DNA of 64,000 nucleotides from Coprinellus micaceus (GCA_951394405.1 OX596335.1:806001-870000); one strand, 5' to 3'; shown: positions 47,000 through 58,569, counted from the first letter of the stretch. A program made the numbers and translations. The notes: generated from the letters alone by a model not told the origin.

Positions 47000-47711
47000 C
47001 TACAGAAGCCCGCGTCTAGAACGAGGATGGACCTCCACAGACGTCGTACTGAGATCCAGCCAGCCAGCGAGACATCGTCACGGAGGCCGGTATTGATTTC
47101 GAAGAGACCTGGGAGATGTGCCCCAGGCAGCTTCACCTAGACACCATGAACATGAACATGTCGTGCCAGCGAGGAGCTGATTCTCTAGCGTCCCAAAGAT
47201 TGCGGTCCAACGAGCGAGAGCGCTTCTTACAATATGCCTCGGTGACTTTCCAAACCGGCCAAAGCACTTGAAACGCTTCCCACCATCCATTGACAGGGCC
47301 AAGAGATGCGCGGGCACCCTTCTATCTTCGCCTGCGCGAGAGTACTAGTAAGACGGTATCGCTTCACGAGATCCAAGCGCAAGTGGTATCGGAATGGAAT
47401 ACGGTGTCGCCAGAATCGAGAGTGATTGTTTTCGTGAGCTGCGGTCCAGACTTGGGCCAAAACAACTGGGAGTATCGGTGGGTACAACTTCCTCCTCCGC
47501 GTATGGCCCGGTCACAATGGCGGGAGGCGAGATGAATGCAGGCAACCAGGTAGACTTGGAAATCGGAGACTGTCTCATGTGCTCGTGGTCAGAGAACAAG
47601 AGCCGGAATTCGTAGCCTCTTACATTGATGGCGGTTTTCCAAAGCGAAATGTCAAAACAAAACCTCAGTCATCCGCTCTTGTCTACAACCTTCATCTCTC
47701 TGAAAGAACCT

Positions 47712-48240
47712 GGTTCTCATCCCTGCGCGATGCTCAGGACACGACCCCGATTCCAAGGGGCGTTCTAGCGCGTCAACCTCCCTTCCGTCCCCACCGCCAT
47801 CGTGGGGCCGAACTTACTCCGACTCGGACCCAAGTGCTATTTAAACGCGTCTCAAGACGTCCACGCACCTCCCGACCTCTACACGCCCACGACGGGGGTA
47901 TAATCCTATCCCAGGCAACGATCGCCTCCGGGATAAGATGCCCGCGGGCCACCCACCCGAAAAAATAACACGACTGCGCAGCGCGAGCCAAGACGCTGCT
48001 GCGGCGATACCGCTCACACAGGGTTAAAGTTAGGCATTTACCATATCGCCTGTCTTGGCGCTTGTTGGCGAAGGTTCAACGGGGGATGGCCCGTGCTTGC
48101 CATTGCTGTGAAATATGATGGATCTCGGGAGTGCATGACCGCTTTCGAGCTTTGCGTCCTGCTTCATCCTGCTTCTTGCTTCCTCTCTTCTTCTTTCCCT
48201 TTGCACCACACCTACGGACGACTGACCACGCCGGGTTATC
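47712..48240. other. no gene seen
   Basis: About 530 bp between the duplication and the GT31 start; presumably the GT31 promoter. The last 60 bases before the ATG are pyrimidine-rich (CTTCCTCTCTTCTTCTTTCCC), common in fungal leaders. Confidence 0.4.
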
Positions 48241-49750
48241 ATGTACCCTCCTCAGGATCCCCGACAGTCAACAGATCTGGATAGCACGAACTCTGATTTC
48301 TCGCTATCCCAAAAGAAGACGCTCCTCGAGACCTTGCGCGAATGGATACCCTTGGACGCAGCGAGGAGCGCTATCCGTCTCCCCGAGTCTGCCTCCGCCC
48401 AATATACGAGGCTGGCTACCACCGACCCGGAGAACGGCTCACCATCACCATCAACGACGAAGACCTGGTCCGAAAAGCTACGCCGGTGGATACGACCACT
48501 CGCGATCGTTCTCGCAACACTACTACTCCTTCTCATCGCTCTAATCCTGCTGAAGACCACAACCCCAGAGCCAGAGCCAGAGCAGGACGTTCCACAACTA
48601 CCCTCGCTACCCGACAACACGTTCAGCTTCGATACAAAATCGCGACCCTTATGGCTCGGCAAACCTCCAACGTCCGGCCCTCTAGTGCTCAGAGTCGCCG
48701 TGGTCTCCCGGGTGGACGAGTTCGCGCGACGCCAAGCACTCCGGGACTCCGTCTTCCAAGGCATCCGTGAGTCCGACGTAACACTCGACTTCCGATTCTT
48801 CGTCGGGACCTCGACCGATGCGGACGTCAACGAACGACTGGCGCAAGAAACCGGGACGCATGGGGATGTGGTGAAGCTGGAGATTGCGGATAAGAAGCAG
48901 AGGGTTTCGGAGAAGCGGTTTTTGGCGCTGAAGTGGGTACGTACCAGGAAGGTTAGTTATAGGGGATGACGCGATGAATGACGTTGGGTTTCTTGTACAG
49001 GGAGGGTCAGTCGCGAAGGACCAATACGACTGGTTCATGACCATGGACTCGGATACGTTCGTGCGGTTCGGGGCGCTTGCACAGCGGATGCCTATATTTA
49101 TGGAGAATAAGGGTCTTAACCCACGAAAAGACCCAGTACTCATTGGAAGACTCGGGGTGCATCGGACATACTTCCAGAATACCGTTCCAGACGAAATCGA
49201 AGATCCAAAAGACGAGGATGAAGTTCTCAAAGGGCCCTGGTTTTCCTACCCATCAGGCATCGGATACATGTTGAGGTGCGAGACTGCATACTTTCCTTGC
49301 ACCTTCCATTAACGCCAGATCGGCTCTAGCTCGTCTCTCGTCGAAACCCTCCTCTCCGTCGACTCCCCAACACTCCCTCACCACATCAACTACCCCTCCG
49401 ACGACGTAATGATCGGTGCATGGCTCGCAGGGCTGAAATCATTCCCCGACACCTCCATCGAGTTCGAGACCACCCCCGAGCACTCGCCTCTACCCGTGCA
49501 CAAAGTCATCCCTCGGCCGTACCTCCCTGAACCCGTCCATACGGATTTGCTGGACGACGTCGAAGGGTGGCACGATTTCTCGGATCGCGGGGGGCACAAT
49601 GCTACGTTTTCGTGGAGTAGTGTGTGTGTGCACCATGTGACGGGGGATGAGATGAGGTATTTTAGGGCGATGAAGGCGGTTAAGGGGGAGTGGAAAAGTA
49701 AGAGGGAGGGACTCAGTGTGAGGTCGCTCATGTTCGGTAGACACTCGTAA
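48241..49750 (+). CDS. GT31 (beta-1,3-galactosyltransferase-like) membrane protein
   Basis: Three exons (48241-48936, 49001-49275, 49330-49750) give 463 residues. There is a type II topology, with a cytosolic tail of about 85 residues, one membrane span (IRPLAIVLATLLLLLIALIL, about 86-106) and a luminal domain. GT31 motifs follow: RRQALRDSVFQGI, then DFRFFVGTS, the DxD-containing DWFMTMDSDTFVR near residue 250, GPWFSYPSGIGYMLS, and PSDDVMIGAWLAGL. The second intron must end at the distal TCTAG, not the nearer GCCAG, to keep the GYML-SSS join in phase. It likely transfers galactose or a related sugar in the Golgi; the acceptor is unknown. Confidence 0.88.
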
Positions 49751-49957
49751 TCATATACCACGCAAACATGACAACTGAGGCCTGAGGGTTCTCAAGAGAA
49801 CCATCCTCCACCGGGCGACTTGATTGTGACGCAGGATGAGTAGGGCCGCGTCGGTATTAAGGTCTATGTGTGGAATAATAAAATATACAAATGTCTCCGT
49901 CAGGATGGGATGATAGCAAAGCGGAACCTACAAAGCAGAGTGAGTGGATGGGAGAAA

Positions 49958-50998
49958 CTACTGGGCAACGAGCTCAGGCGTGGGAGGCTCGGCCGCTTCG
50001 ATAACAAGGGGCAGAGGAGCAAGAGGGACGCTTTTGCCGAGGGTTCGCTCAAAGTACTCGACGGCTTTGATGTCCAAAATAATACGGTCCCACTGCATAA
50101 GCTCGTAGACGTTGACCTTGTCGACAGTGACCGCATCGGCAAGCTTGAGCATATGGATAGCCCTCGACAATCCGAGCGGGACGTTATCCTCCCCAGTGAC
50201 GAACAGCGTCTTCCGGAGCCCGAGTTCCTCCAGCTTGACTTTCAGGTACTTGGTCTTTGCGTTTGGCCAATCGAGTCTCGTCATTACACCGAGTTTCCGC
50301 TCCTTGACCTTGGCGCTGAGTGCGACGCGCATGCCCATCTGGATGACCTTGCGGGGGAGCTTCGTGCTGAAGTCGCGGGGCTTGGGTCCGAAGGCGACAC
50401 CACCCCCGTAGAGCATGGGACTCTGCCCGTCCCCGAGACGCGCGCGACCGGACCCCTTCTGTGGACGAATCTTCGCTCCGGAACCTCGGACTTCGCCACG
50501 GGTCTTGGTGGAGGCGGTTCCTTGTCGGAGTCCGTCGAGGTGGTGGACGGCGCAGAGGTGGAGGATGTCGCGGCGGATGGGATGGTTGAAGACGGAGGGG
50601 TCGAGGGCGACTACATGTTCGGAGGCGCGAGGCTCGGTCTTGAAGGTCTTGAGGGGTTGAGTGAGTTCAAGGAGGACAGGTTGGGCAAGAGGTGTGGCTA
50701 CGAATACTGTGAGCCGAGTTACTTCAATAGACCAGGAGACGCACCTGAGACCGCAGTGGCAAACGTCCGAGACGCGCCCGCGCGGCATTGGAGTCGCAGT
50801 GTCTAGAGTTCGAGCTATCGACGACACTCCACACAGCGAGCAGACGGACGTACCTGTGTCAGTGAGTGCCCCAACATCGTCGTGACCGTCGAGCTCGCTG
50901 TCGGCCAGCGCACAATGGTTCGCTCTCCGCTTAGTCAGCACGGTTTTGCGACATGCCGACGGGAGTTGCCGCAAAAACTGGGCAGCCATTTCAGCCAC
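49958..50998 (-). CDS. mitochondrial large-subunit ribosomal protein uL4m
   Basis: The uL4 fold is clear: IRRDILHLCAVHHLDGLRQG, then the rRNA-binding loop RGSGAKIRPQKGSGRARLGD and FGPKPRDFSTKLPRKV. It continues with LADAVTVDKVNVYELMQWD and ends in the Leu/Pro tail. A basic, Ser/Arg-containing N-terminus (MAEMAAQFLRQLPSACRK) fits mitochondrial import. A likely 147-nt intron (50853-50707) is in frame and stop-free, so the spliced protein has about 297 residues and the unspliced form 346. The spliced form joins ALTDT to VFVATPLAQP and is closer to usual length. Divergent from uS9. Confidence 0.88.
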   Translation of the reverse strand: MAEMAAQFLRQLPSACRKTVLTKRRANHCALADSELDGHDDVGALTDTGTSVCSLCGVSSIARTLDTATPMPRGRVSDVCHCGLRCVSWSIEVTRLTVFVATPLAQPVLLELTQPLKTFKTEPRASEHVVALDPSVFNHPIRRDILHLCAVHHLDGLRQGTASTKTRGEVRGSGAKIRPQKGSGRARLGDGQSPMLYGGGVAFGPKPRDFSTKLPRKVIQMGMRVALSAKVKERKLGVMTRLDWPNAKTKYLKVKLEELGLRKTLFVTGEDNVPLGLSRAIHMLKLADAVTVDKVNVYELMQWDRIILDIKAVEYFERTLGKSVPLAPLPLVIEAAEPPTPELVAQ

Positions 50999-51131
50999 AG
51001 GTGTCGGCCTGTTCTCCGCAGCGACGACGACCTCGAAGATCTCAAGAACAAGGTACGCCGTCTCGCCGTCGTTGAGCGCAGTGAATAAAAGTGTTGAACG
51101 TCCCCCCGAAGCTCTTCACCCAGCACACACC
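50999..51131. promoter_or_regulatory. compact bidirectional promoter (uL4m / uS9)
   Basis: Only 133 bp separate the start codons of the mitochondrial uL4 gene (minus) and the cytosolic uS9 gene (plus). All 5' UTR and core promoter elements of both must lie here. An A-rich AATAAAAG motif lies about 47 bp upstream of the uS9 ATG. Confidence 0.55.
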
Positions 51132-51683
51132 ATGGCCTCTTCCGTCAAGGCCGTTCAGACTTTCGGCAAAAAGAAGGTTCGTCTTGCATCCTGAAGCGCC
51201 CTGCGACTGCACCGTCTTATGTCGCGCCCTCTTGCAGACTGCCACTGCAGTCGCCCACGCCAAGGAGGGCCGTGGTATCATCCGTGTCAACGGCTCCCCC
51301 ATCACCATCCTCCAACCCGAGATCCTCAGGCTCAAGGTCTACGAGCCCGTTCTGGTCGCCGGTGAAGACTCCTTCGGCATCCTCGATATCCGTGTCCGGG
51401 TGAAGGGAGGAGGACACGTCTCCCAGGTCTACGCCATCCGACAGGCCATCGCCAAGGCCCTCGTCGCCTACTACGCCAAATACGTCGATGCCTTCAGCGC
51501 GATGGAGTTGAAGAAAAAGCTCGTGGCTTACGACCGAACCCTCCTCATCGCCGACCCCAGACGGATGGAGCCCAAGAAGTTCGGTGGTCATGGTGCCCGT
51601 GCTCGCAGGCAGAAGAGGTGCGTTGTGGATTCCGTCTGTGCTGGTTCATTGAAAGCTGACTGGAATGTAACAGTTACCGTTAA
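51132..51683 (+). CDS. rps16: 40S ribosomal protein uS9 (S16)
   Basis: Three exons (51132-51176, 51238-51617, 51674-51683; introns 61 and 56 nt) give 144 residues, matching fungal S16. Conserved text includes [69 protein letters not shown] and the universal basic end [16 protein letters not shown] tail (RQK-SYR). The last exon codes only for the final three residues, split by the intron inside the Ser codon. The tail reaches into the ribosomal P-site decoding region. A short first exon with an early intron is typical of fungal ribosomal protein genes. Confidence 0.95.
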
Positions 51684-52086
51684 GCGGCACCTCGCTTGCT
51701 TATATTCGCTATGCGTTTCTATGTTTCTTTACACTCAATATCATGATCATGCAAGCAATATGAGCAATATGACCCCGTTCCTTCCCTCCACCTCCTGGCT
51801 TTGCTTGGATCGATCGGGCGTAGTGATCTCGCAGGTCTGCCCACGCTGGTTCCCTTGTTCCCCGCCTTCTCCAGACCCGTGCATTGCGTGTGTAGCTTCT
51901 GTGAATGCATACCCCACTTCCAGCAGCTTGCCTTCTCGTGTTCGATCATGCATACTGCCCGTTAGCATTCAGGGATGGCGTGGGAATATTTTGGCGCGTG
52001 TTCGAGTGACGGCGGGGAGTGGCACTCGTTGGCTGAAAGGACCCTTTGAGGTTGACCTCTTTCTTTTCCCCGACTCCGTGCCAAGT
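51684..52086. other. spacer without a gene
   Basis: About 400 bp holding the uS9 3' UTR and the promoter of the BRCT gene. It contains ATGAGCAATATGA-like repeats near 51750 and nothing recognisable. Confidence 0.4.
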
Positions 52087-54437
52087 ATGAGCTACTCCTC
52101 GACACCAGCTGCCAGTGGTGTCTCCGACCTTTTTATGACGCCAGACGGCGCCTCGTTGCGCATCTTCTTTCAGGCACAAAGCATCCCAAGGCGTGCCCAG
52201 CTCGCCAAAATATTGCTGGTTAGACGCCTAGGACCTTTTACCGCGGCGATGGAGGGCTGACGTACCACCGCATATAGAAAGGGAGCGCTCAAATGTGTAC
52301 AGACCCGAAAGACGCAGATATACTTCTCGTCAACACTGAAACGGTGGACGGGAGGATACACATTCGAACGTGGGTAGCGGAAGGGGGTAAGCTCGGTCTG
52401 CACTACGGCTGGATCGACGCATGCGTGAAAGCTGGGAGGATGTTGGGAGAGGCTGACGGGTGGGGCGGCTTCATCGCCGTCGACGATGGCGCGCCTTTAG
52501 ACGACGAGGATGACGGATTGTTAGATCCAGCGCAAAAGTCAGGGCGAACCCTTTTGCTTTGCAATGACGCGTGCTGATTCAAATGTGCAAGAAGTCCGTT
52601 GCCCACTCCTCGCCAGACACAAAGCCCAGACAACCCGCCTCGTTCTGTCAGTCACGCAACCGTCGCTTCGTCCTCCACTGGTAAGTCGAGTCTGTGCCTG
52701 GTCCCTAAGAACAGGATAGTGTAACCTCAACAAAAGATGTCGATCCCTTCCTCTTCCTTCAAGCCATTTCCGATGAACTTCTCAACGATCCAGACAAGAA
52801 GCTGCGAAAAAACGGGATGCGGTTGCAGGCCGTCATCCCAACACTCTTCGGCGAGTCGACGGACGAATTCGAGGTGGCCCCACCCTCCATATCCGAGAGG
52901 GCAAGAGGAAAGCAAAAGGATACCTCCTATTCCGTGTCGACCGCCTCAAGGATGACTTCAGTTTCTGTGCCCCCAGTATCCCCAACCAAGTCTGCCGCCT
53001 CGCCTGCCCCACCTGAGGGCCTCTTCATGAAGCACGGCAAGCCCATCGAATTCTACGTACAGGCCGACTACTTCCAGCGCAAAGACCTTGTCAAAAAGAT
53101 CAAGGTCAGCCAACACTTAAAGCTCCCGCCTTCTTTCAATGTATTTACCCCACTTTGCAGAGGCACGGTGGTTTGATTGTCGGCCACGTCAAGGAGGCTG
53201 ACTATGCCATCCTATATGCGAAGGCGGTCAACAGGAAAGAGTACCAGAGCTCCTTGACTTCCGCCATGGCCGACGGTATCCCAGCAATCGAAGGGCGCTT
53301 CGTCGAAGACTGCATAGCGCGAAACAACGTTCTCGACTACAAGGCATACGTCTTCGTTCCCATTGAAAAGAGGAAACGCACGACGTCCGCCAACTATCCC
53401 ACGTCCTCCGAAGACGACGAGCCGCTCTCGCAGAGGGCCAAAAAATTGAAGCTTGAGGATTCGTTCTCGAAACCCGCCAAGCTATCGAAAGGCTCCCCGT
53501 CAAAGACGAGTGTCTCCATCTCGCGAGGGAAGCCAACTAGTGCATCGAAGCGTCCTGTGTCGTCGTCGTCGTCCAAGCCTTCTTCCTCGTCTAAAACCGT
53601 ACTCGCCAAACCTCCACCGACCAAAGAGCGCCTGGTCTTCAAGTATACCGAAGAGGAACTCAAGTTGGCTTATGAGATGGCCTTTGAATACTGGGAAGAG
53701 GATTACAGAAGGTCGGATTCGCAGCTGGCTGTGCTTCTGCATGCGAAGGTGTGTTCCAGTATTGGTGGCCCATTTGGCAACGTTAAAAGAAATCTCAGCG
53801 TTCTGACTTTCTTTATTCGTTACGGTCAGATGCCCGACCACACGTTGAGGTCGTGGAAAACGTGCTTGAACCAAGGAAGGAAGAAAGAATTTGGGGACGT
53901 GTGGAAGAGGGCTGGTATCCAGTGTCGGAAAAGGGAGGCACAGGAGAAAGTTGAGCAGCAGGACCGATTCTCGAGGGCATCCAGTTTCGCAGAGGAAAGC
54001 CAAGGAGCCGCAAGTCGACGAAGTTCGGTCCCTTCTATCCAGCAAATCTCGCCACCGGCACCACCATCCGTACCGTTACCTAGTCTAGCTCCGCGGACGA
54101 TTGAACAAGACGCCGAGAGGTTTGCCAATTTCCTTGCGTTTGAGGGCGGAGACCTGTTCGACCCGAATGATCCTATGAGTGCGTATCGAGCGTTGTCGGA
54201 CAAGGTCAGTTATGTCGGCTCTGCCTTCGTTATTCGAGACCAAAGCTGATAAATTAATTGCAGTCTCCGTGGAGGTCTGCTGAGGAATGGGGCGCGTTTT
54301 GGACTGCAGAGTGGGGGCGGATTAATCCGTTGTACGCAAAGAAGCTTGAGCAAGTGGAGGCCATGCAGCAGCAGAGTCGGGAGGATACCTTTAAAGAGGG
54401 CGAAGTGTCCCTTGGGGATCGCCCTCGTAATTATTAG
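52087..54437 (+). CDS. two-BRCT-domain protein, possibly Rap1-like
   Basis: Six exons (52087-52218, 52278-52537, 52595-52680, 52737-53104, 53161-54204, 54264-54437) give about 687 residues. The first BRCT-like unit covers about residues 10-130 ([51 protein letters not shown]). The second follows after a Pro/Ser linker ([62 protein letters not shown]). A basic Ser-rich region leads to a helical part beginning [20 protein letters not shown]. The arrangement resembles fungal Rap1/TERF2IP shelterin proteins, but a canonical Myb repeat was not clearly seen. Rap1 identity is therefore inference; a DNA-damage adaptor is the alternative. Confidence 0.75.
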
Positions 54438-54754
54438 AGCCCAAGAATGCCTTGCAGTGTTTATGCGTAGACAGTTAGTCTACGCCCGTATACCTTACGT
54501 GATTGGCGTTTTAATTATTCATGATTTCTTGGTGTCCAGAGTATCCGATCATGCTGTCGTGCGGTTTGAGTGTGGTGCAATGCGAAATGAGGACTCTCAA
54601 CGCCGCCACAGCTGTCCAAGAACCTGTGGACAGTGGAGGAGTCTAGTGGTTGGCGTTGGTGTGGTCGCTCCCGTCTGTTCCGAAAGCGAGCGTGATGCGA
54701 TATAAAGCATGTGTCTATTCTCTACGTTCCATAGTGGTATATCGAGAATGGGGT
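54438..54754. other. convergent 3' spacer
   Basis: About 320 bp between the stop codons of the BRCT gene (plus) and the complex I subunit gene (minus); no gene seen. Confidence 0.5.
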
Positions 54755-55362
54755 CTATGCTCTGGGTTCTGTTTTGAACAGCTCCTCTGGTGGCGTCTTG
54801 AAGAACCGGCGTCGTCGTTCCTCTTTGGATTGTGCTGAGGCTCCTGCCAGCTCTCCAGAGTAATCGAAGATGGCCATGGCGCCTCCGAGTACCACACACC
54901 CGCCGAAGGCCATGGGGAGTGATTTTTCTGAAACGGGGGCGGTTTGTAAGTTCATGAGTAGGATACACAATAGGCTTGGTTACGCACGTCGGATCCCTGC
55001 CAAAAATCCAGCTGCACAAGCACCCGACGCTCCGCTTACCGCGTCCTTCTTCTCCCTGACGTTGGCGACCACCGTCTCCGTTCCAGCGAACACGGCACCC
55101 ATGGCAGCTGCACACGCAATGTTTCGTTATAAGACCACCCCCCCTGCTAATACCAAACCAAGCACGTACCAAAGAATCCAATTGTGCCTCCGGTTCGGGT
55201 AAACACACCCATAGCACCGTAGTTGTGCTTCCCTAGCGCATTCTGGAGGGTGCTGACGACGAGGCCGAAGATGGCAGCCTGGCCACCGACTTTGGCGACG
55301 TATGGGAGCACGGGTTTGGGTTGGAAGCCGTCGTTGGCGTCGGCGGCGGAGGGGGGCGACAT
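54755..55362 (-). CDS. complex I accessory subunit B14.7/NDUFA11 (Tim17 family)
   Basis: Three exons (55362-55170, 55107-54988, 54927-54755) give 161 residues. A Tim17/22/23-like four-helix pattern is visible: GGQAAIFGLVVSTLQNAL, then GAMGVFTRTGGTIGFF, then AAMGAVFAGTETVVANVR, then SGACAAGFLAGIR, and LPMAFGGCVVLGGAMAIFDY. The tail is basic and soluble (RRRRFFKTPPEELF). Length and pattern match fungal NADH:ubiquinone oxidoreductase B14.7 subunits, which sit in the membrane arm of mitochondrial complex I. Divergent from the EED gene, with 104 bp between start codons. Confidence 0.85.
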
Positions 55363-55466
55363 GAGGGGAGGTTTTCAACGGCTGAGCGTGGATTGGACAA
55401 GGACAAACTCTGCGGGACTTGTTGGCGAACTCGCCTGCCTTTTTTGGACCGTCCCTCTACCTCCTC

Positions 55467-57597
55467 ATGACTGAAGAACCGTGGTTTCGATGCTTGGACG
55501 AGCCTTTGCCGTTCATAATTGTGAAGAAGATATCTGTTGGTGGTGTTCATGGATGTTTTATTCAGATAGTTGACCAGGTGAAGTAGTCGAACTCGCCGAA
55601 TCCTCCCGACTATCGGACTGCGTCGTGCTTTCCGTGGAACAAGAGATCTTTGCAGACTCTCTGGGAGGGTAGTCTCAACACCGACGCCCAGATTGAGCCA
55701 TGGAACGCCATGATTGACAAATACTGGGATGCTGTTGCCGTCGGTGCAGACTATCGTGCCTATATCTTCTTTACGCACAGTGGACGAACACCCATACGCA
55801 TCAACTTGCCAAAGGTTGGCCGCTTGTCAAAGGCACTGGTTTTCCAAACATCTCATTTATAGAGAAGGAACCACCCGAAAAGCTCATAGAGCCCGACAAG
55901 GTCTGCGTGGCTTGGGCGCTTGGCCACCGAGCGCCAACCGAGCCTCTCCTCATCGTCACCAGGGGCAGCCTGGTTTACATCTATAATCCTGAAAGCTTGG
56001 GGATGGCTGCATATTTACGGGGACACGGTAACGTTAGTCTCCTACTGGTACCCAAGGTCATATTTCTCACTATGGCCCCTACAGGCAATCACGTCCATCG
56101 CGGTACACCCTACCCGACCACACATCTTTTGCACGACGTCGCGTGATAACTCTGCGAGGATCTATGATTTGACACTGACACCCATGGAGCACCCGAATAA
56201 CCCTCACTGGCCTCCAGATACACGGCCCAGTCTGGCAGGAGCAGCTCATGGCCTCCACATGAACGAACGCGAAGGGAGTGGACTCGGTCGCTGCATTATC
56301 GTCCTGATGGGCGGTCGATCGGGAGGCCACCAAGCTGCTGTTCTTGGAGCGGTATGCTGCCATCGTCCTTCATAAGTTTATCCCGCTAAAGTTGGCTTAG
56401 GCGTTTCATCCTCACCATCCTATTATCGCGACGTGTGGGGTGAGCAGCAATAAGCGTGCTTAGACTATGTTGCTCATCTTCCTTCCTGCAGATGGATAGG
56501 TGTGTCAAGATCTGGGCCATCCGACCGGTTACTAGCGAACAAATAACGCGTGAAGACAAGCCGCTTTTCAGTACTGCAAGAATACACAAATCGAGGGTAC
56601 TCTCCGTATCGTGGTATGTAAGCCATCTTCGTTTTTGGGTTTGCGGAATGTGTAACGTAACGGCTTCAGGTTGCAAGAGGACATCCTCCTTACTCATAGC
56701 TCCCCGGCGGTTATGAGGGTGGACCCCTACGACTACGAGAACAAGAAAACGTACCTGGAGCCTGGACAGCTCGTGATATGGCGGTGGCTCGGGCTCAACC
56801 GTTTCTTCCCTCCAGACCAACAAGATGTACGCCAAACCGTTCTCCGCGGTTGTCCCTCCGTACGTGTGCATGTTACCTTGTCATACCTCTATTAATAACG
56901 TGCGTCGCAGGATTACCAAGAGAGCTGTAAGATATTCTCGTGTTAGCCGCTCGTCTTCATCTAACTCCCTACTTCCCGCGGAGCTTCTTTCACCTTTATT
57001 GCCGTCTACGCCCTCGGTCCCGTCACGGACCAGTATATCACACATCACATCCACCTCTCGCAAACCCCGAATCGCGACCCGCTCGTGTTTACTACCCTTT
57101 CTGGAACGCAACGCGCGAGAGAAAGCATGAAACCAGCAGGCGACGGGGTTCTGGTGACGAACCTTGCGATGCTCCAGCCTCCGAAGATGCCTACCTTCAC
57201 CGAGATCCTCCCCGAGTTTATCAAGAAAGACCAGTTCATGGACTTCGATGCTGACATCCTATCTGCTGCGACAAAGAACCTCCAAATAGGTGATGACGGA
57301 GACCAAGACGAAGAAGAAGGAGAAGGAGAAGACAATTCTAACGACGGGGACGGAGGGAGAAGGAAACCTAGGACGCGCAGTGCAAGCAGGCAGGCCGAAC
57401 AGCAGACAGAACCCGTACGCTCAGTGTTTCAGCCAGAGACACTTCCAGGTCGAGAGGTCAAACTGCCAGAGGAGGACGATCCCGAGTCCCGCCTGCTAGC
57501 TACTGCGGTGACTTGTGACGGGCGATTTGTCGTAGGTGTTGGAACTCGTTCCACGATATGGGTTTGGAAGGTCGATAACCAAACCGCTTCACCCTAG
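55467..57597 (+). CDS. EED/ESC homologue, WD40 subunit of Polycomb repressive complex 2
   Basis: Nine exons give about 570 residues: 55467-55535, 55587-55814, 55865-56032, 56085-56351, 56401-56439, 56492-56613, 56670-56859, 56911-56926 and 56984-57597. WD40 blocks run AWALGHRAPTEPLLIVTRG, MAAYLRGHGN, ITSIAVHPTRPHIFCTTSRD and NSARIYDL. The EED-specific string follows: GGRSGGHQAAVLGAAFHPHH, PIIATCGMDRCVKIWAI, ITREDKPLFSTARIHKSRVL, YLEPGQLVIWRWLGLNRFF, LRGCPSDYQES and a final ATAVTCDGRFVVGVG blade. EED reads H3K27me3 and stimulates the EZH2-type methyltransferase. The C-terminal part has an acidic insert (DQDEEEGEGED). Exon 8 is only 16 nt. The third exon starts at the second AG of TATAGAG; using the first AG would break the frame. 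The 5' exon 1-2 junction is the least certain. Confidence 0.85.
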
Positions 57598-58569
57598 AAG
57601 AAGTTTGAGGCTCCTCCATCGATACCACGCACAATCGAATCACATATCGCCTCTTGGCATGCTGTTCAGATTCATTGTGTGTTCATACTTGATCAACCCG
57701 TACTGTATACGGCTACTGCTGACTATACCACAACCCACAAACACTCATCTTGACACGACGCAGCAACTAGAAAAAACATCTATGCAATGCGTAGTAGGCG
57801 GTAACGACGACGATCAATGGGAGAAGACGCATGAAATAGGCAGGTGTACAAGTGATTAACGCGAGGAGACCTCGCTGCGTATGTTACCTAATAGTAGAAG
57901 TCTACCCATAGCCATGGTAAGAGAACGTGAAATGGCCCGCAAGCCGGTATCCATGCCATGAAGCGATCGAAAAACCGAATGAAGTGAAGAGACACAAAAA
58001 TACAGAGTGCGTGAGGCTCGGGAATGTACAGGTGAATCCAAAATTCTATGGGGATGCGGTGGGTAATGAACGTTTGAACGTGCGCCGTACGCCAGCTCCA
58101 CTTGCGTCTGGAGGGCACTGGGCGTGCGGCTGCGACGGATGGGAGGTGGCCGGTGGTGGTGTATGCGGTGTGTCGACAGTATGCCAGAGCCGCGATGCAC
58201 CAAGCACGCATAGATAAGGTGACGACAGGAGAGCTTGGAGCTGTATAGTGAAGTCGAAAGGAGGGTGCACGGCGTCATTTCAGTCGGTCCTTCGACTGGA
58301 AGGGGCCATGAGCCTTGAGGCTCCTTGCTGCCAATGGAACCGAGCGCTGCCGTGCCTGTGATAAGGCGTGTCGTCATTTTACGAGGGTATCATTAGGTTT
58401 ATCCCGGCAAGGGCTTTTGGTGGTGGGATATCCAAGGGTTGACGTTGTTCCCGCGTCGGGAACCGGGGTGCAATTTCGCTCGATGAAACTAGACGCGATA
58501 AGATCGGGACCTTCAAGCTTCCTGGCCTTCAACAGGGTGCTGAGAGGTACTGCAACACAGCGTCAGAAA
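57598..58569. other. about 1 kb without a supported gene
   Basis: Convergent spacer between the EED gene and the low-complexity gene at 58570. Short frames on both strands lack recognisable motifs. Confidence 0.45.

Larger units (their letters stand above)
43773..47711. repeat. tandem segmental duplication, copy B (about 3.94 kb)
   Basis: Second copy of 39614-43553, in the same orientation, separated from it by about 219 bp of unrelated sequence (43554-43772). Divergence is substantial, so the duplication is not recent and not an assembly duplicate. Confidence 0.88.

Noticed and set aside
55815..55864. Frameshift making EED a pseudogene
   Set aside because: A 50-nt intron from GTTGGC to TATAGAG removes the problem and joins NLPK to KEPPEK in phase; the rest of the gene is intact.
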